64,000 bases of DNA from Nocardia kruczakiae NBRC 101016 (GCF_001612965.1 NZ_BDBL01000005.1:124001-188000), one strand, 5' to 3'; positions 35,057 to 44,324 are shown, counted from the first letter of the stretch. Numbers and translations are program-made. The notes: generated by a model not told the origin, from the letters alone.

Positions 35057-36070
35057 CTACGCGACGGCGGCCGCGATCACCTCGGTGACCGGCCGCCGTG
35101 GCGTATGCGGCAGCGGTGCGGCGCCCGACGGCAACCAGCCCAGCCGCACCATCGTCTGCGGATACGCGCATTCGGCGAGCACATGGCGGCGCAGCTCGGC
35201 GCGCAGATCCGGCATGGCCAGCGGTTCGGACTGCAGACTCGACGACAGGCCCAGCGTGGTCGCCGACAACAGCAACGCGCTCACGGCCTCCCCCGCGCGC
35301 AACCGCGCGAGGCGGTCGTCGCCGGTCGTGCACACCACCAGCCATTCGGCGGCCTCGGGCTCGGTGGCCGGATCAGCCAGCTCCGGCGACTCGAACCGGC
35401 GTTTGGCGATCTCGTCGTCGGAACGCGGCGCGGGGGTGTTCGCGGCCGGGACACCGTCGGCCGTTCCGTGCCGCCCGCTCCAGGCCGCCAGCTCGTGCAG
35501 ATAGGCGGGGTCGGCGGCGTGACGCACGGACGCGACCCGGGCGGCGTCGGCCAGTTCCGGGCGCAACTCCGGCGGCACCTGCCGTGCGGCGGCGCCGTAG
35601 GCGCGGGCATCGGCGGACACCTCACGCACGAACGCCTGCGGCACCGGGCGGGTGCTGTAGCGGCGGCGATCGGACTGCCGATGGGCGATCGCCGCGGCCA
35701 GGTCGATATCGCGCGCCGACGGGGTGCGCGGGCGCATCGTGATCGCCGCGAGGTGGTCGGGATCGGTGTCGTCGGGAAGGTAGGAGACCTGCGCGGACCC
35801 GCCGAGCATCGCCAGCGCCACCCGCATGTGGTGCAGCGCCGCGCCACAGCTCAGCAGCAGTGCTCGCTGCGCCGGATCGGTCACGGTCAGCTGCCGGGAC
35901 TCGTCGGCGTGCAGGTGGATGGTCTCCCCGCGCAGCGACCACCGCCACGGCTGGGTGTTGTGCACCGAGGGCGCACGCACGGCCATCTCCACAGCGTCGG
36001 CGAAGACCGCGGTGAACGGATCGGCGAATCTCATGATGCCGGTTCTGCCTTTCGAGCGTCGCACGGACAT
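35057..36070 (-). CDS. Acg-family FMN-binding nitroreductase-like protein
   Basis: About 337 residues of the Acg/Rv2032 group. MAVRAPSVHNTQPWRWSL near the N-terminus is the flavin-binding signature, and GLGLSSSLQSEP-like and VRLGWLP blocks the C-terminal one. In mycobacteria such proteins belong to the hypoxia/dormancy set and are thought to sequester FMN. The start is uncertain: ATG 36070 (used) or ATG 36034; neither has a strong ribosome site. It converges with the kinase-like gene. Confidence 0.82.
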   Translation of the reverse strand: MSVRRSKGRTGIMRFADPFTAVFADAVEMAVRAPSVHNTQPWRWSLRGETIHLHADESRQLTVTDPAQRALLLSCGAALHHMRVALAMLGGSAQVSYLPDDTDPDHLAAITMRPRTPSARDIDLAAAIAHRQSDRRRYSTRPVPQAFVREVSADARAYGAAARQVPPELRPELADAARVASVRHAADPAYLHELAAWSGRHGTADGVPAANTPAPRSDDEIAKRRFESPELADPATEPEAAEWLVVCTTGDDRLARLRAGEAVSALLLSATTLGLSSSLQSEPLAMPDLRAELRRHVLAECAYPQTMVRLGWLPSGAAPLPHTPRRPVTEVIAAAVA

Positions 36071-36195
36071 GCCGGGACGGTGACCTGCGGATATCGGCCG
36101 CCGCGTCCGGTCCCTCTATCGATCAACCGCCGGCACGGCCGGTAAGTTTCGTAATAGTTCACAAAATCCCGGGGCGCTCACTTGTCACCCTGTGC

Positions 36196-37350
36196 TCAGG
36201 ATTCCGCGGCGCCGGAATTCAGCTCCCGATAGCGCAGCGCCCACCACACCTGCTGCGCCACATGCGGATCCTTCAGCGACGCCCCGGTCAACTCCTCGAA
36301 TCGGGACAACCGGTAGCGGACCGTGTTGTGGTGCAGATACAGCCGATGTCCGGTTTCGCTGGCGTTGAGACCCGCCGCGAGATACGCGTCGACGGTGTCG
36401 AGTATCGAGCCGGCCTCGGCATCGTCGAGCGGAGTGATATAGCGAAGCAGCAGGGCACCGCCCACATCGCTGTCGCCGACCACGGCCGGTAGGACGCCCA
36501 GCTCGGTGAGGGTGTGGCGGCCCGGCCGGCCGAACAGCCGCGCGGTCTCGGCGACCCGGCCGGCGATACGCAGGGAATGGGGAACCCCTTCGAGCGGACA
36601 GGCGGGGCCGACGCCGAGGAATACTCCGGCCGAGGGCGCCGAATCGTCGTGCGGATCGCAGATGCCGACCACATCGCGGTCCAGGATCGCCACCACGCCG
36701 CGCGGCGGACGGAACCCCGGCCGCTGCCGCAAGTCCCATTCGGTGTGCTCCGGTTCATCGGTGATCGCGCGGAAGGCCGCGTACGCACCGTCGAGGCGCA
36801 ACCCGATGTATTGCGCGCGGCGGCGCAGTTCCCCGGCGGGCAGGGCGCCCTCGGCCAGCGCTCGCACCATATCGTCGCGCCGGGTGTCGAGACGGCGGGT
36901 GATCTGTGCCTCGGCCTCGCGATGGCCGGAGCTGTAGGCGACCGTGGCCGCGTCCGAGGCGCGCAACAGGGCCGCCAGCACCGACATCAGTGCCGAGCCC
37001 GGCCGGGTCGCCCAGTGTTCGGAGGTGCCGATACGTTCGATCACCTCCCCCACCACGATCTGCCATCCGCGCAGCATCGCATCGAGCGGCAAACCCAGTT
37101 CGGCACGCAATGCGCCGTACTCACGGAAGTCGGCGAGTTCTTGTTCGTCGAGTGGCCGATCGGCCGACGTGGCGCTGATCAGACGATCCACCGCGTCGGC
37201 GATCGAGGGCACCAGGGCCGATGCGGCAATCCCCCGGTACGCCGGAATCTCGCGCTGGAGCCGGGTGCAGACGTGTTCGGCGAAGGCGCCGGGATCGCCG
37301 ATCACGGAGGGCCGCAATCGCGGACGCGTCGCACCGTCGTCGTCGCTCAC
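36196..37350 (-). CDS. PucR/CdaR-family transcriptional regulator
   Basis: 384 residues starting at GTG 37350 (MSDDDGATRP). A ~150-residue N-terminal helical sensor (LRGWQIVVGEVIERIG region) and a GGDEF-like middle part are followed by the C-terminal PucR helix-turn-helix LDTVDAYLAAGLNASETGHRLYLHHNTVRYRLSRFEELTG, where HHNTVRYRL is diagnostic. PucR-type activators respond to small metabolites and often control neighbours or degradation genes; the target is not evident. No strong ribosome site, so the start is tentative. Confidence 0.87.
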   Translation of the reverse strand: MSDDDGATRPRLRPSVIGDPGAFAEHVCTRLQREIPAYRGIAASALVPSIADAVDRLISATSADRPLDEQELADFREYGALRAELGLPLDAMLRGWQIVVGEVIERIGTSEHWATRPGSALMSVLAALLRASDAATVAYSSGHREAEAQITRRLDTRRDDMVRALAEGALPAGELRRRAQYIGLRLDGAYAAFRAITDEPEHTEWDLRQRPGFRPPRGVVAILDRDVVGICDPHDDSAPSAGVFLGVGPACPLEGVPHSLRIAGRVAETARLFGRPGRHTLTELGVLPAVVGDSDVGGALLLRYITPLDDAEAGSILDTVDAYLAAGLNASETGHRLYLHHNTVRYRLSRFEELTGASLKDPHVAQQVWWALRYRELNSGAAES

Positions 37351-37788
37351 ATCGGTCGACGATACGGGCAGCGGAGGTGGAAACGGTGGCGGTCGCGGTC
37401 CGGCCGCCGAGTCGGAGGACCACCATCGGCGCAGTTCCGAGCCCTTTCGGCGACGCCGCGGGAGTGACGAGTCGGTCCGGCAGGTGCGGGCGAAGGCGAA
37501 TGGTGAAGTCGGACGAGTCGATGGCGAAGGCGGTCCACAGCGGCGGTCCGGACTATCGCAGTATCCGGCCGGCAATCGGACCCTTCGCCGTCCCCGCCCG
37601 AAATCAGCACCCAGAGCGCGCTCTTTTCGGCGAACTGCAGGCAAACCCATTGCGCGGGAGCGTGTTTCGGCGCTCACGAATCGGAAACCGAACACCGGCG
37701 CGGTATCTGCGTAAGAATGGGAGCGGCCGAGATCCGGCCACAGGGGACATGTCGGCCCGGCCGGGCCGACGGAATGTGGGGAAAGATC
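37351..37788. other. intergenic region between divergent genes
   Basis: 438 bp between the PucR-type regulator and the exported protein at 37789. Long antisense frames cross it, but none has recognisable protein features. It should contain both promoters. No specific motif is called. Confidence 0.4.
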
Positions 37789-38331
37789 ATGAGAGCCAAG
37801 AAATTCGCCGCCACCGCGCTTCTGGCCGTCGGCGCCACCACCGCGGCCGCCGGCGTCGTGCAGGCCGCACCGGCCACGGCCTCCGAGATCGCGGTGCGCG
37901 GTGTCGAACAGGGCGTCGGCTTCGTCACCGCGCCGACCGCCGATCACACCGGTCTGACCACCACCGTGGACGCCGGATCCTTCACCGTCACCGGTGATTC
38001 GGTCACGCTCACCGATGCCGCCGGTCGTGCCGTCGCCTCGGTTCCGCTCGGCCTGCGCACGGCCTCCGGAACCGTCGGCCTCACCCCGCGCATCGAGAAC
38101 GCCGGCCGCACGCTGACACTGACGCCGCAGTCGGCGACCGAGCGCACCGCGCAGGCCATCGACGAAGCCTCCGACACCCTCGCCCGCAAGCAGTACAACG
38201 CGGGTGTCGGAGCAGCGGTCGGTGCCGGAATCGGTGCGGTCCTGGGCTTCTTCCTCGGGGGCGTCGGTGCCCTGATCACCATCCCGATCGGTGCCGGGAT
38301 CGGAGCCCTGATCGGCTACTCCACCCCGTAG
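37789..38331 (+). CDS. exported protein with C-terminal glycine-rich hydrophobic region
   Basis: 180 residues from ATG 37789, with GGGGAAAG upstream. The signal peptide MRAKKFAATALLAVGATTAAAGVVQAAPA is followed by a beta-rich domain and a C-terminal glycine-zipper-like stretch (GVGAAVGAGIGAVLGFFLGGVGALITIPIGAGIGALIGY), which could span or insert into a membrane. No known domain is recognised; small proteins of this layout are common and unassigned in Nocardia. It could be an envelope or pore-like protein, but this is speculation. Confidence 0.8.
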   Translation: MRAKKFAATALLAVGATTAAAGVVQAAPATASEIAVRGVEQGVGFVTAPTADHTGLTTTVDAGSFTVTGDSVTLTDAAGRAVASVPLGLRTASGTVGLTPRIENAGRTLTLTPQSATERTAQAIDEASDTLARKQYNAGVGAAVGAGIGAVLGFFLGGVGALITIPIGAGIGALIGYSTP

Positions 38332-38536
38332 CCGGCAACCTCGCGGCCGTGCGGCCCCTCGCCCGGCGAACCCGCACGGCCCGCGGTGGGCCGCACCATC
38401 TCGAGGTGCGGCCGCCTTGGGAGAAGTCATCATCGCCGCGTCGTCGCAGCCGGAAACCCGCCGCTGTGCACGAATGCTGTTGGGAGCCACCACGATCGGT
38501 GCATCCGCTCGCCGCACCGCGCAGTAGCCTCGTCGC

Positions 38537-39454
38537 ATGGTGAGACCTTCGGCCCTGTCACGGCGCCGGGCGCTGACGCTCGCGGCCGCCGGCGCGGGTG
38601 CGTACGCCGTGGCCCGATCGCCACTGGCTCGCGCCGACGGGCCCGACAACGCACGCTACGGCGGATACTCCGCACAGGACCGCGCCGAGCCGTATGCCCA
38701 TTTCATGACCGAACACACCGCCCCGCCGCAGTCGGCGGTCGCGGCGGCGTATGCGGGTCCGCCCACCCGGGCGGATCGCATTCCGCCCTTCTCCGCACTG
38801 ACCGCGGAGCTGGGGCCGTCCGGATACGCGCCCATCGAAACCGGCTACGGGCAGACCGATTCCGGAATCGTCTGGGTGGCGGCGCGGACCGAGATGCCCC
38901 GGGTGACGGCCGCCATGTGGGACTGGTGGTTCGGGTGGCATCTGGTCGAATCGGCCCGGTACAAGCTGTGGCATCCGGACGCACACCGGTACGCGGAGGT
39001 GGCGGCCGATCGGACCGGTGCGGCGATGCCGGACCGGCAGCGGTATATCGGCAACATTTCCTACGTCGACGAGTACATCGGCCCGAAGTTGCAGCAACTC
39101 GCCATCGCCTTCCACGATCCGGTCGCCTACGGATTCACCGTGCCCGAGGATCACACGGTGGTGTTCGGCCGGGTCGGCAGCAGCATCGCGCCGGTCGATC
39201 TGGGCTGGCTGGCTCACCAGGTCCGCCCGATTCCCGGGGGATGCGAGATGCGCAGTCGCTTCTACCTGCGCATCTACGGAGTCCACACCGTCGATCCGGT
39301 GCATGCCGCGCGTGCGGTGCAGCGCGGTGCCGCCGCCGACGTCGGCGACCTCCTGCCCGGGCTCGACCTCGCGCGCGATCTGCTGTTGCACTGCGGGCAG
39401 GAGATGAACCACCTCGCTCGCTTCCTGCCCGAGCTGCACCACGAATTCGCCTGA
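38537..39454 (+). CDS. Tat-exported DAPG hydrolase (PhlG)-like metalloenzyme
   Basis: 305 residues. The N-terminus SRRRALTLAAAGAGAYA is a twin-arginine signal, so the enzyme should be folded inside and exported. WDWWFGWHLVESARYKLWHPDAH and VDEYIG resemble the PhlG family, which cleaves a C-C bond in acylated phloroglucinols using Zn held by His-Glu-His-Glu. Matching ligands are a His in 146-150, E179, H285 and E289 (HCGQE). The substrate here is unknown. Secreted PhlG-like proteins are unusual, since characterised PhlG is cytoplasmic. Confidence 0.75.
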   Translation: MVRPSALSRRRALTLAAAGAGAYAVARSPLARADGPDNARYGGYSAQDRAEPYAHFMTEHTAPPQSAVAAAYAGPPTRADRIPPFSALTAELGPSGYAPIETGYGQTDSGIVWVAARTEMPRVTAAMWDWWFGWHLVESARYKLWHPDAHRYAEVAADRTGAAMPDRQRYIGNISYVDEYIGPKLQQLAIAFHDPVAYGFTVPEDHTVVFGRVGSSIAPVDLGWLAHQVRPIPGGCEMRSRFYLRIYGVHTVDPVHAARAVQRGAAADVGDLLPGLDLARDLLLHCGQEMNHLARFLPELHHEFA

Positions 39455-39480
39455 ACGGTTTCGGCCGTCACAATGGTGAG

Positions 39481-39687
39481 GTGCCCGATTCGCCGACCTC
39501 CCCTGCCGTTGCCGCGCTGATCCGCTGGCAGGACAGCGGTGGCGTCTGGCGAGTGCTGGGCAGGCGCGGCGCGCACGTGACCATCGGACTGTTCGAATGC
39601 ACCGGCGGCGACGAGGTCGACCGCATCGTCTCCACGGACCCGGTATTGCGGGCGTTCGTGGGGCAGCGCGCCGGCAGCGAGGACTGA
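39481..39687 (+). CDS. small conserved hypothetical protein (68 aa)
   Basis: Starts at GTG 39481, with GGTGAG just upstream. The sequence LIRWQDSGGVWRVLGRRGAHVTIGLFECTGGDEVDRIVSTDP looks like a compact beta-rich domain conserved among mycolata, ending in an alpha helix. No Cys cluster or membrane segment. It follows the PhlG-like gene by 26 bp, so may be co-transcribed. Function unknown. Confidence 0.65.
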   Translation: MPDSPTSPAVAALIRWQDSGGVWRVLGRRGAHVTIGLFECTGGDEVDRIVSTDPVLRAFVGQRAGSED

Positions 39688-39781
39688 AACCGACGGTTCG
39701 GCACCATTTTCCGGTCGCAGGGACTACGGTGTGCGCGGCAACGCATCGATTCCCCCTACGGCTACGGCGAAAGGCGGCGCG

Positions 39782-40573
39782 ATGGCCGATACCGGTGAGG
39801 CGAATCGTCCCCTGGCCGAGCGATATCCGGGCACCGAGCCGGTCGGCTGGCGTGGTGTCACGGTCCACCCGATGTACTCGCAGCGCCTGGGCGCCGAAAC
39901 GACGGTGGTGCGGTTGGTGCTGCACGCCGCGGCACCGCCGCCGGGATTGCTCGGACTGGGCATCGGGGTTTCGGTGATCGACGGATACGTGACGTTGCGC
40001 GGGCACCGCTTGCCGGGCGTCGACGTGTGGAGCGATGCCCTCGCCGAGGGGGCCGATCTCCACCTGTCGGGAACCGGCCCGGCCGCCGCGTACACCCTCA
40101 CCCCGGTCTGGATGACGGCCGCGGGCGCGGTCGAATCATGGACGGGCAACTACGGACTCGTCATCGAACGCGGCGCGGCCGGTTCGATGCTGCTGCGCTG
40201 CAGCACAGGAGTCGGGGATCCCGATTTCGACGAATTGGTGGTCGCGATGACCGTCACCGTCGACGCCGGCGGCGAGCAGGACCGCATCCGCTCCACGCTC
40301 TATCACCTCGGAGTGGAGGCGCACACTCGCGGCGACCTCGACCAGGCCCGGCGGATGTGGCGGCAGGCGGCCGATCTGGGACATACCGCAGCGGCCTACG
40401 ATCTGGGCGTACTCGGTTATCGGACACGCGAATTCGACGAGGCGCAACGCTGGTGGCGCCTGGCGGCCGAACAGGGCGATTCACGCGCGATGGCGGGTCT
40501 CGCGGAAGTGCTGGAGCGCAGGGGTGATCCGGATGCGGCCCGGCGGTGGCGCGCGCAGGCTCAGGACGGCTGA
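39782..40573 (+). CDS. Sel1/TPR-repeat protein
   Basis: 263 residues. The first ~160 residues are a beta-rich domain of no known family. The last ~100 hold two to three Sel1-like repeats (LDQARRMWRQAADLGHTAAAYDLGVL, FDEAQRWWRLAAEQGDSRAMAGLAEVLE), helical hairpins that scaffold protein interactions. No signal peptide, so probably cytoplasmic. The end overlaps the 3' end of the M50-like gene on the other strand by 13 bases. Function unknown. Confidence 0.8.
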   Translation: MADTGEANRPLAERYPGTEPVGWRGVTVHPMYSQRLGAETTVVRLVLHAAAPPPGLLGLGIGVSVIDGYVTLRGHRLPGVDVWSDALAEGADLHLSGTGPAAAYTLTPVWMTAAGAVESWTGNYGLVIERGAAGSMLLRCSTGVGDPDFDELVVAMTVTVDAGGEQDRIRSTLYHLGVEAHTRGDLDQARRMWRQAADLGHTAAAYDLGVLGYRTREFDEAQRWWRLAAEQGDSRAMAGLAEVLERRGDPDAARRWRAQAQDG

Positions 40574-41289
40574 AGCCCGAGCAGCTGCCCCGCACCCAGC
40601 ACCAGTGCCGCGAGGGTGAGCAGGCCGAATACGACGACCCACAGCCGCGCCGGAACGCGCGTGAGCCAGGCCAGCTGGTCGGCATCGGACCCGTCGCCGC
40701 GCACCGACACCTGCCACAGTTCGATCACCGCGCGTACTCCGCCGAACAGCAGGAACCAGGTCACCACATAGCCGAAGACGCCCTGCCACACCGCTGTTCC
40801 GTACCAGGACACGGCGAAGGCGGCCCCGCCCGCGCAGATCACGGCGAGGAAGCCGAACAGGTTGCGGATCACCACGATCAGCACCACCAGCGCCGCGATG
40901 AGTATCCACAGCATCATCGTCTGGCGTCCGGTGCCGAGCAGGATCGCGAACCCGAGCCCGACCGCCGAGGGAGCCGGATAACCCGCCAGGGTGGTCAGCA
41001 CCATCCCGAAACCGCGTGGCTTGCCGCGGGATACGGTCACACCCGAGGTGTCCGAATGCAGCCGGATACCGCTCAGGGTGCGGCCCGTGCAGATCGCGAC
41101 CACCGCGTGGCCGATCTCGTGGGCGATCGTCACACATGTCCGCAGCACTCGCCATACCGGCCGATAGAGCACCACCGCCACCGCCACGGCAGCCGTCGCC
41201 AGCACGACCCATATCGGCGGCTGCGGAGATATCGTCGTCAATCTATCGGTTACCGACGACACCGCATCGGCCGTTCGAGACAGCTGCAC
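40561..41289 (-). CDS. M50-like membrane metalloprotease
   Basis: 242 residues with about five membrane segments. The zinc motif is HEIGH (H57, E58, H61) in TCVTIAHEIGHAVVAICTG, inside a membrane-proximal helix as in M50 site-2-type proteases. The second zinc-ligand Asp of classic S2P (NPDG) is not evident; the family is the M50 peptidase-like group of actinobacteria. A role in cleaving membrane proteins is possible but untested. Confidence 0.83.
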   Translation of the reverse strand: MQLSRTADAVSSVTDRLTTISPQPPIWVVLATAAVAVAVVLYRPVWRVLRTCVTIAHEIGHAVVAICTGRTLSGIRLHSDTSGVTVSRGKPRGFGMVLTTLAGYPAPSAVGLGFAILLGTGRQTMMLWILIAALVVLIVVIRNLFGFLAVICAGGAAFAVSWYGTAVWQGVFGYVVTWFLLFGGVRAVIELWQVSVRGDGSDADQLAWLTRVPARLWVVVFGLLTLAALVLGAGQLLGLQPS

Positions 41290-41412
41290 CGCCGTAGGGT
41301 AGCGGTCCGTCCGATTCGGCCGGATACGACGGGGTATTCGGCCGGTGAACGCTTAGGCTTGCGGTCGAATTGCCGGGATCGGACCGGCACGCGGCCTCGA
41401 CGAGGAGAACAG

Positions 41413-41748
41413 ATGACATCCAGGGCCCATCGCGGCATCGCCGCGCTGTTCGGCACGATCGCGGCGGCCACGGTGACCGCGGGCCTGCTGAGCGGATGCT
41501 CGGACGTGCAGCGTGCGATCAACAAGGGTGGCGACACCCCGTGCAGCGACTATGTCAAACAGGACGCCGACACCAAGCGGGTCACGATCACCAAATTCGT
41601 GAAACAGCAGACGAACAACGATCATGAACCCGCCGGCACCCAGGTCGACGCCACCATGACGGCGGTCGATTTCCTGTGCGCCAACCAGCGCAACGCCGAT
41701 ACTCCGATCAAGAACGCGAATCTGACCGGAATCTTCTTCAATCAGTGA
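41413..41748 (+). CDS. small secreted lipoprotein (DUF)
   Basis: 111 residues from ATG 41413, with GAGGAGAAC upstream. The signal peptide ends in TAGLLSGC, a good lipobox with Cys29. The mature part is short (SDYVKQDADTKRVTITKFVKQQ..., then AVDFLCANQRNADTPIKN) with a second pair of Cys, and resembles small acid-stress-like exported proteins of actinobacteria. No enzymatic motif. Its gene ends at a strong hairpin shared with the convergent dehydrogenase gene. Confidence 0.83.
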   Translation: MTSRAHRGIAALFGTIAAATVTAGLLSGCSDVQRAINKGGDTPCSDYVKQDADTKRVTITKFVKQQTNNDHEPAGTQVDATMTAVDFLCANQRNADTPIKNANLTGIFFNQ

Positions 41749-41754
41749 GCGCGC

Positions 41755-41784
41755 GGGTCGGTCACCGCTGCGGGTGACCGACCC
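41755..41784. terminator. bidirectional hairpin terminator
   Basis: Perfect 12-bp stem (GGGTCGGTCACC and complement) with a 6-base loop, between the convergent stops of the lipoprotein gene (41748) and gabD2 (41792). No T-tract. It should end transcription from both sides. Confidence 0.85.
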
Positions 41785-41791
41785 GACCGGC

Positions 41792-43345
41792 TCAGCGCCC
41801 GGGCAGGAAGCGGAAGCTGCGCGCCAGCGTCATCAGCAACGCCTGCCACTTCGACTGCGGAATGCCCAGCGGCGCATCCAGATTCATTCCGCGGGTGACG
41901 ACCACCGTCTGCGGTTCGGTGAACTTCAGCAGTCCGTCGGGACCGTGGCGGCGACCGACCCCGGAGATCCCCATACCGCCCATCGGGGCGCCGGTGCTCC
42001 CCCACGCCGGTGCGTAACCCTCGTCGACACAGACGGTTCCGGTCCGCAGCCGGGCCGCGATGGCCTGCCCCTCGGACGCGCTGCTCGCCCACACGCTGGC
42101 GTTGAGCCCGTATTCGGTGTCGTTGGCGCGGGCGATCGCCTCCTCGACGTCGGCAACCGGATAGATCGAAACCAGCGGGCCGAAGGTTTCGTTGCGGCCG
42201 CATTCCATCTCGTCGGTGACCTTGCTCAGAACCGTCGGCTCGAAGAACAGCGGACCCAGATCGGGCCGGGCGTTGCCGCCGGCGAGAATTTCGGCGCCCT
42301 TGGACGTAGCGTCGGCGACGTGCTTGGTGACCGTCTCGAGCTGCGCCGGCGAGATCAGGCTGCCGATATCGGTCGAGAAGTCGTAGGCCGCACCGAGTTT
42401 CGCGGCGCCGACCGCCTTCACGAACTTCTCGCTGAACTCCGCCGCGATCGACTGCTCGACGTAGATCCGCTCGATCGAGATACACAGCTGGCCGGCGTTG
42501 GAGAAGCAGGCGCGCACGGCGGCCTTGGCGACCTTGTCCAGATTCGCGCCGCGAGTCACGATCATCGGATTCTTCCCGCCGAGTTCGGCCGAGAATCCGA
42601 TCAGCCGCTTACCGCACTGCTGTGCCAGCTCGCGCCCGGTGGCCGAGGAGCCGGTGAACATCAGGTAGTCGCACTGGTCGACGATCGCGGTGCCGACCAC
42701 GCCGCCCGGGCCCGGAATCACCTGCAGCACATCGCGGGGCAGACCCGCGCGCAGCAGCAGTTCTACGCTTGCCAGCGACGAGAACGGGGTCTGGCTGTCG
42801 GGTTTCACGACGACCGCGTTGCCGGCCAGCAGCGCCGGGATCGCATCGCCGATCGACAGCACCATCGGATAGTTCCACGGCGCGATGACGCCGACCACGC
42901 CCTTGGGCTGGGTGCGCACCTGCGCGCGATTCAGCACCGGGAACGCCCCCGGCACCGAATGCGGCGCCAGCAGCTTCGGCGCCACGCGCGAGAAGTAGCG
43001 GGCCGCGAACATCATGCCCAGGATCTCTTCCTGCGCCGCCCACCGCGCCTTACCGGTTTCGGCCTGGATGACGTCCATCAGATAGTCGCGTTCGCTGATG
43101 ATCAGTTCGCGGAAGCGTTCCAGCACCGCCGCCCGCTCCTTGGGCGTACGTTTCGCCCACTCTGCCTGGGCGGCGCGGGCGCGGATGAACGCGGCGCTCA
43201 CATCGTCGGCGGTTCCCACCGGCACCTCGCCCAGCGGCCGCCCGGTGAACGTCTCGGCGATGGTCTTGTTCGCGTGCTCACGGGAACCGTCAACGGACGC
43301 GAACGCCCGCAGACGCTCGAACACCGCAGCTTCCGGCACGGGCAT
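41792..43345 (-). CDS. gabD2: succinate-semialdehyde dehydrogenase (NADP+)
   Basis: 517-residue aldehyde dehydrogenase of the mycobacterial GabD2 type. IAPWNYPMVLSIGDAIPALLAGNAVVVKPDSQTP binds the cofactor, ELGGKNPMIV carries the general-base Glu, and FSNAGQLCISIERIYV the catalytic Cys. GabD2 oxidises succinic semialdehyde to succinate, bypassing 2-oxoglutarate dehydrogenase in mycobacteria, and uses NADP+. The family assignment is strong; substrate preference is taken from the group. Upstream at 43346-43460 is a short A/T-richer region that likely carries the promoter. Confidence 0.87.
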   Translation of the reverse strand: MPVPEAAVFERLRAFASVDGSREHANKTIAETFTGRPLGEVPVGTADDVSAAFIRARAAQAEWAKRTPKERAAVLERFRELIISERDYLMDVIQAETGKARWAAQEEILGMMFAARYFSRVAPKLLAPHSVPGAFPVLNRAQVRTQPKGVVGVIAPWNYPMVLSIGDAIPALLAGNAVVVKPDSQTPFSSLASVELLLRAGLPRDVLQVIPGPGGVVGTAIVDQCDYLMFTGSSATGRELAQQCGKRLIGFSAELGGKNPMIVTRGANLDKVAKAAVRACFSNAGQLCISIERIYVEQSIAAEFSEKFVKAVGAAKLGAAYDFSTDIGSLISPAQLETVTKHVADATSKGAEILAGGNARPDLGPLFFEPTVLSKVTDEMECGRNETFGPLVSIYPVADVEEAIARANDTEYGLNASVWASSASEGQAIAARLRTGTVCVDEGYAPAWGSTGAPMGGMGISGVGRRHGPDGLLKFTEPQTVVVTRGMNLDAPLGIPQSKWQALLMTLARSFRFLPGR

Positions 43346-43461
43346 CGTCGCCTCCTACTTGTGAGTAATGTAACCCTCCGATACACATAATCTACCGCGC
43401 GCCGCACGGGCATATCTCCGCCCTGGGACGGATATTGTGCGACGTCCTCGAGCCCGGCGGC

Positions 43462-43675
43462 TCACAGGGGCAGCAAGGCCTTGACGGCGCGGCGTTCGTC
43501 CATGGCCCGGTAGCCTTCGGCGGCGTCGCCGAGCGGAAGCGTGAGGTCGAAGACCTTGCCCGGGTCGATCGTGCGGTCCCAGATCAGCCGGATCAGTTCG
43601 GGCAGGAAGCGCCGCACCGGGGCGCGTCCGCCGTGCAGGGGCTTCCTCGCCGCTCGAGGCCAGGATCATCGAGGT
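43462..43675 (-). pseudogene. Zn-dependent alcohol dehydrogenase, C-terminal remnant
   Basis: Minus-strand translation gives RAPVRRFLPELIRLIWDRTIDPGKVFDLTLPLGDAAEGYRAMDERRAVKALLPL followed by a stop, the C-terminus of a medium-chain Zn alcohol dehydrogenase. Upstream of about 43675 the frame is closed by a stop and the catalytic and cofactor domains are missing. This stump marks the left edge of an accessory patch, suggesting insertion or deletion here. Confidence 0.7.
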
Positions 43676-43751
43676 GATCTTCCCGCTGGCGCGCTGGCAA
43701 TGCGAACGACGGCGATGGGCCGGCCGTGGGGAAGATGGCCCGGGTCAACCG

Positions 43752-44318
43752 TCATCGCGCAGCCATCATCACCAGGTCGCGGTATGGCAGCGTGACAACC
43801 GGCAATGTATCGATACTCAGCTCTAACTCGACCTGCTCGAGGTGCGTGGCCGCGTCGTGCGGGTCGCTCGCGCAGACTTCGGTTTCGACGAATTCGCCTG
43901 CACCGGTGACACTATCGAGAGCAACCACTGTGTCCTCACGGTCGGGATGGCGGAATACGTACCGATTCTTCTCCACGACCGCGAGTTCTCGCATCCCGAC
44001 AGCCTCGAGCAGTGCGCGTGCCGCCTCGCTGTCCGCGATTCCTGCAAGAGCGACATTGATTTCACGTTTGGCGATGATGTGGCTCGCGCCGTGAGTGCCG
44101 GAATCCGACGGCGGTTTGTAGGTGATCTCGCAGAAGTCGCCACGGCGGCGTACTCGAAGGCATTCGACAGTCTGCATGTAATCCACATCGGGCCTGCTGT
44201 AGTAGACGTCGGTCTCGATGACTCGGGCGTTCTCGCGGTAACCCAGCGCGATGAGCCGGTCGCGCAGGGAGGGAGCATCGGTGAGGGCGCGTTTGCGCTC
44301 GACCTCGATCACATTCAT
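43752..44318 (-). CDS. CYTH-domain protein (class IV adenylate cyclase / triphosphatase-like)
   Basis: 188 residues. The N-terminal EVERK (residues 5-9) is the ExExK metal-binding signature of the CYTH fold; YSRPDVDYM, CLRVRRR, EITYKPP and AKREI supply the charged residues lining the triphosphate tunnel. CyaB-type class IV cyclases and thiamine triphosphatases share this fold, so the product could be cAMP, or a hydrolysed organic or inorganic triphosphate. It lies six bases after the methyltransferase-like gene in the same direction, so probably one operon. Confidence 0.85.
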   Translation of the reverse strand: MNVIEVERKRALTDAPSLRDRLIALGYRENARVIETDVYYSRPDVDYMQTVECLRVRRRGDFCEITYKPPSDSGTHGASHIIAKREINVALAGIADSEAARALLEAVGMRELAVVEKNRYVFRHPDREDTVVALDSVTGAGEFVETEVCASDPHDAATHLEQVELELSIDTLPVVTLPYRDLVMMAAR

Positions 44319-44324
44319 CGGGGT

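Noticed and set aside
37717..37788. N-terminal extension of the exported protein at 37789
   Set aside because: Adds residues before an otherwise normal signal peptide; the ATG at 37789 has a good ribosome site.
36196..38649. 817-codon frame covering the PucR regulator and upstream DNA
   Set aside because: Only the part from 37350 has regulator-like sequence; the rest is antisense or intergenic.
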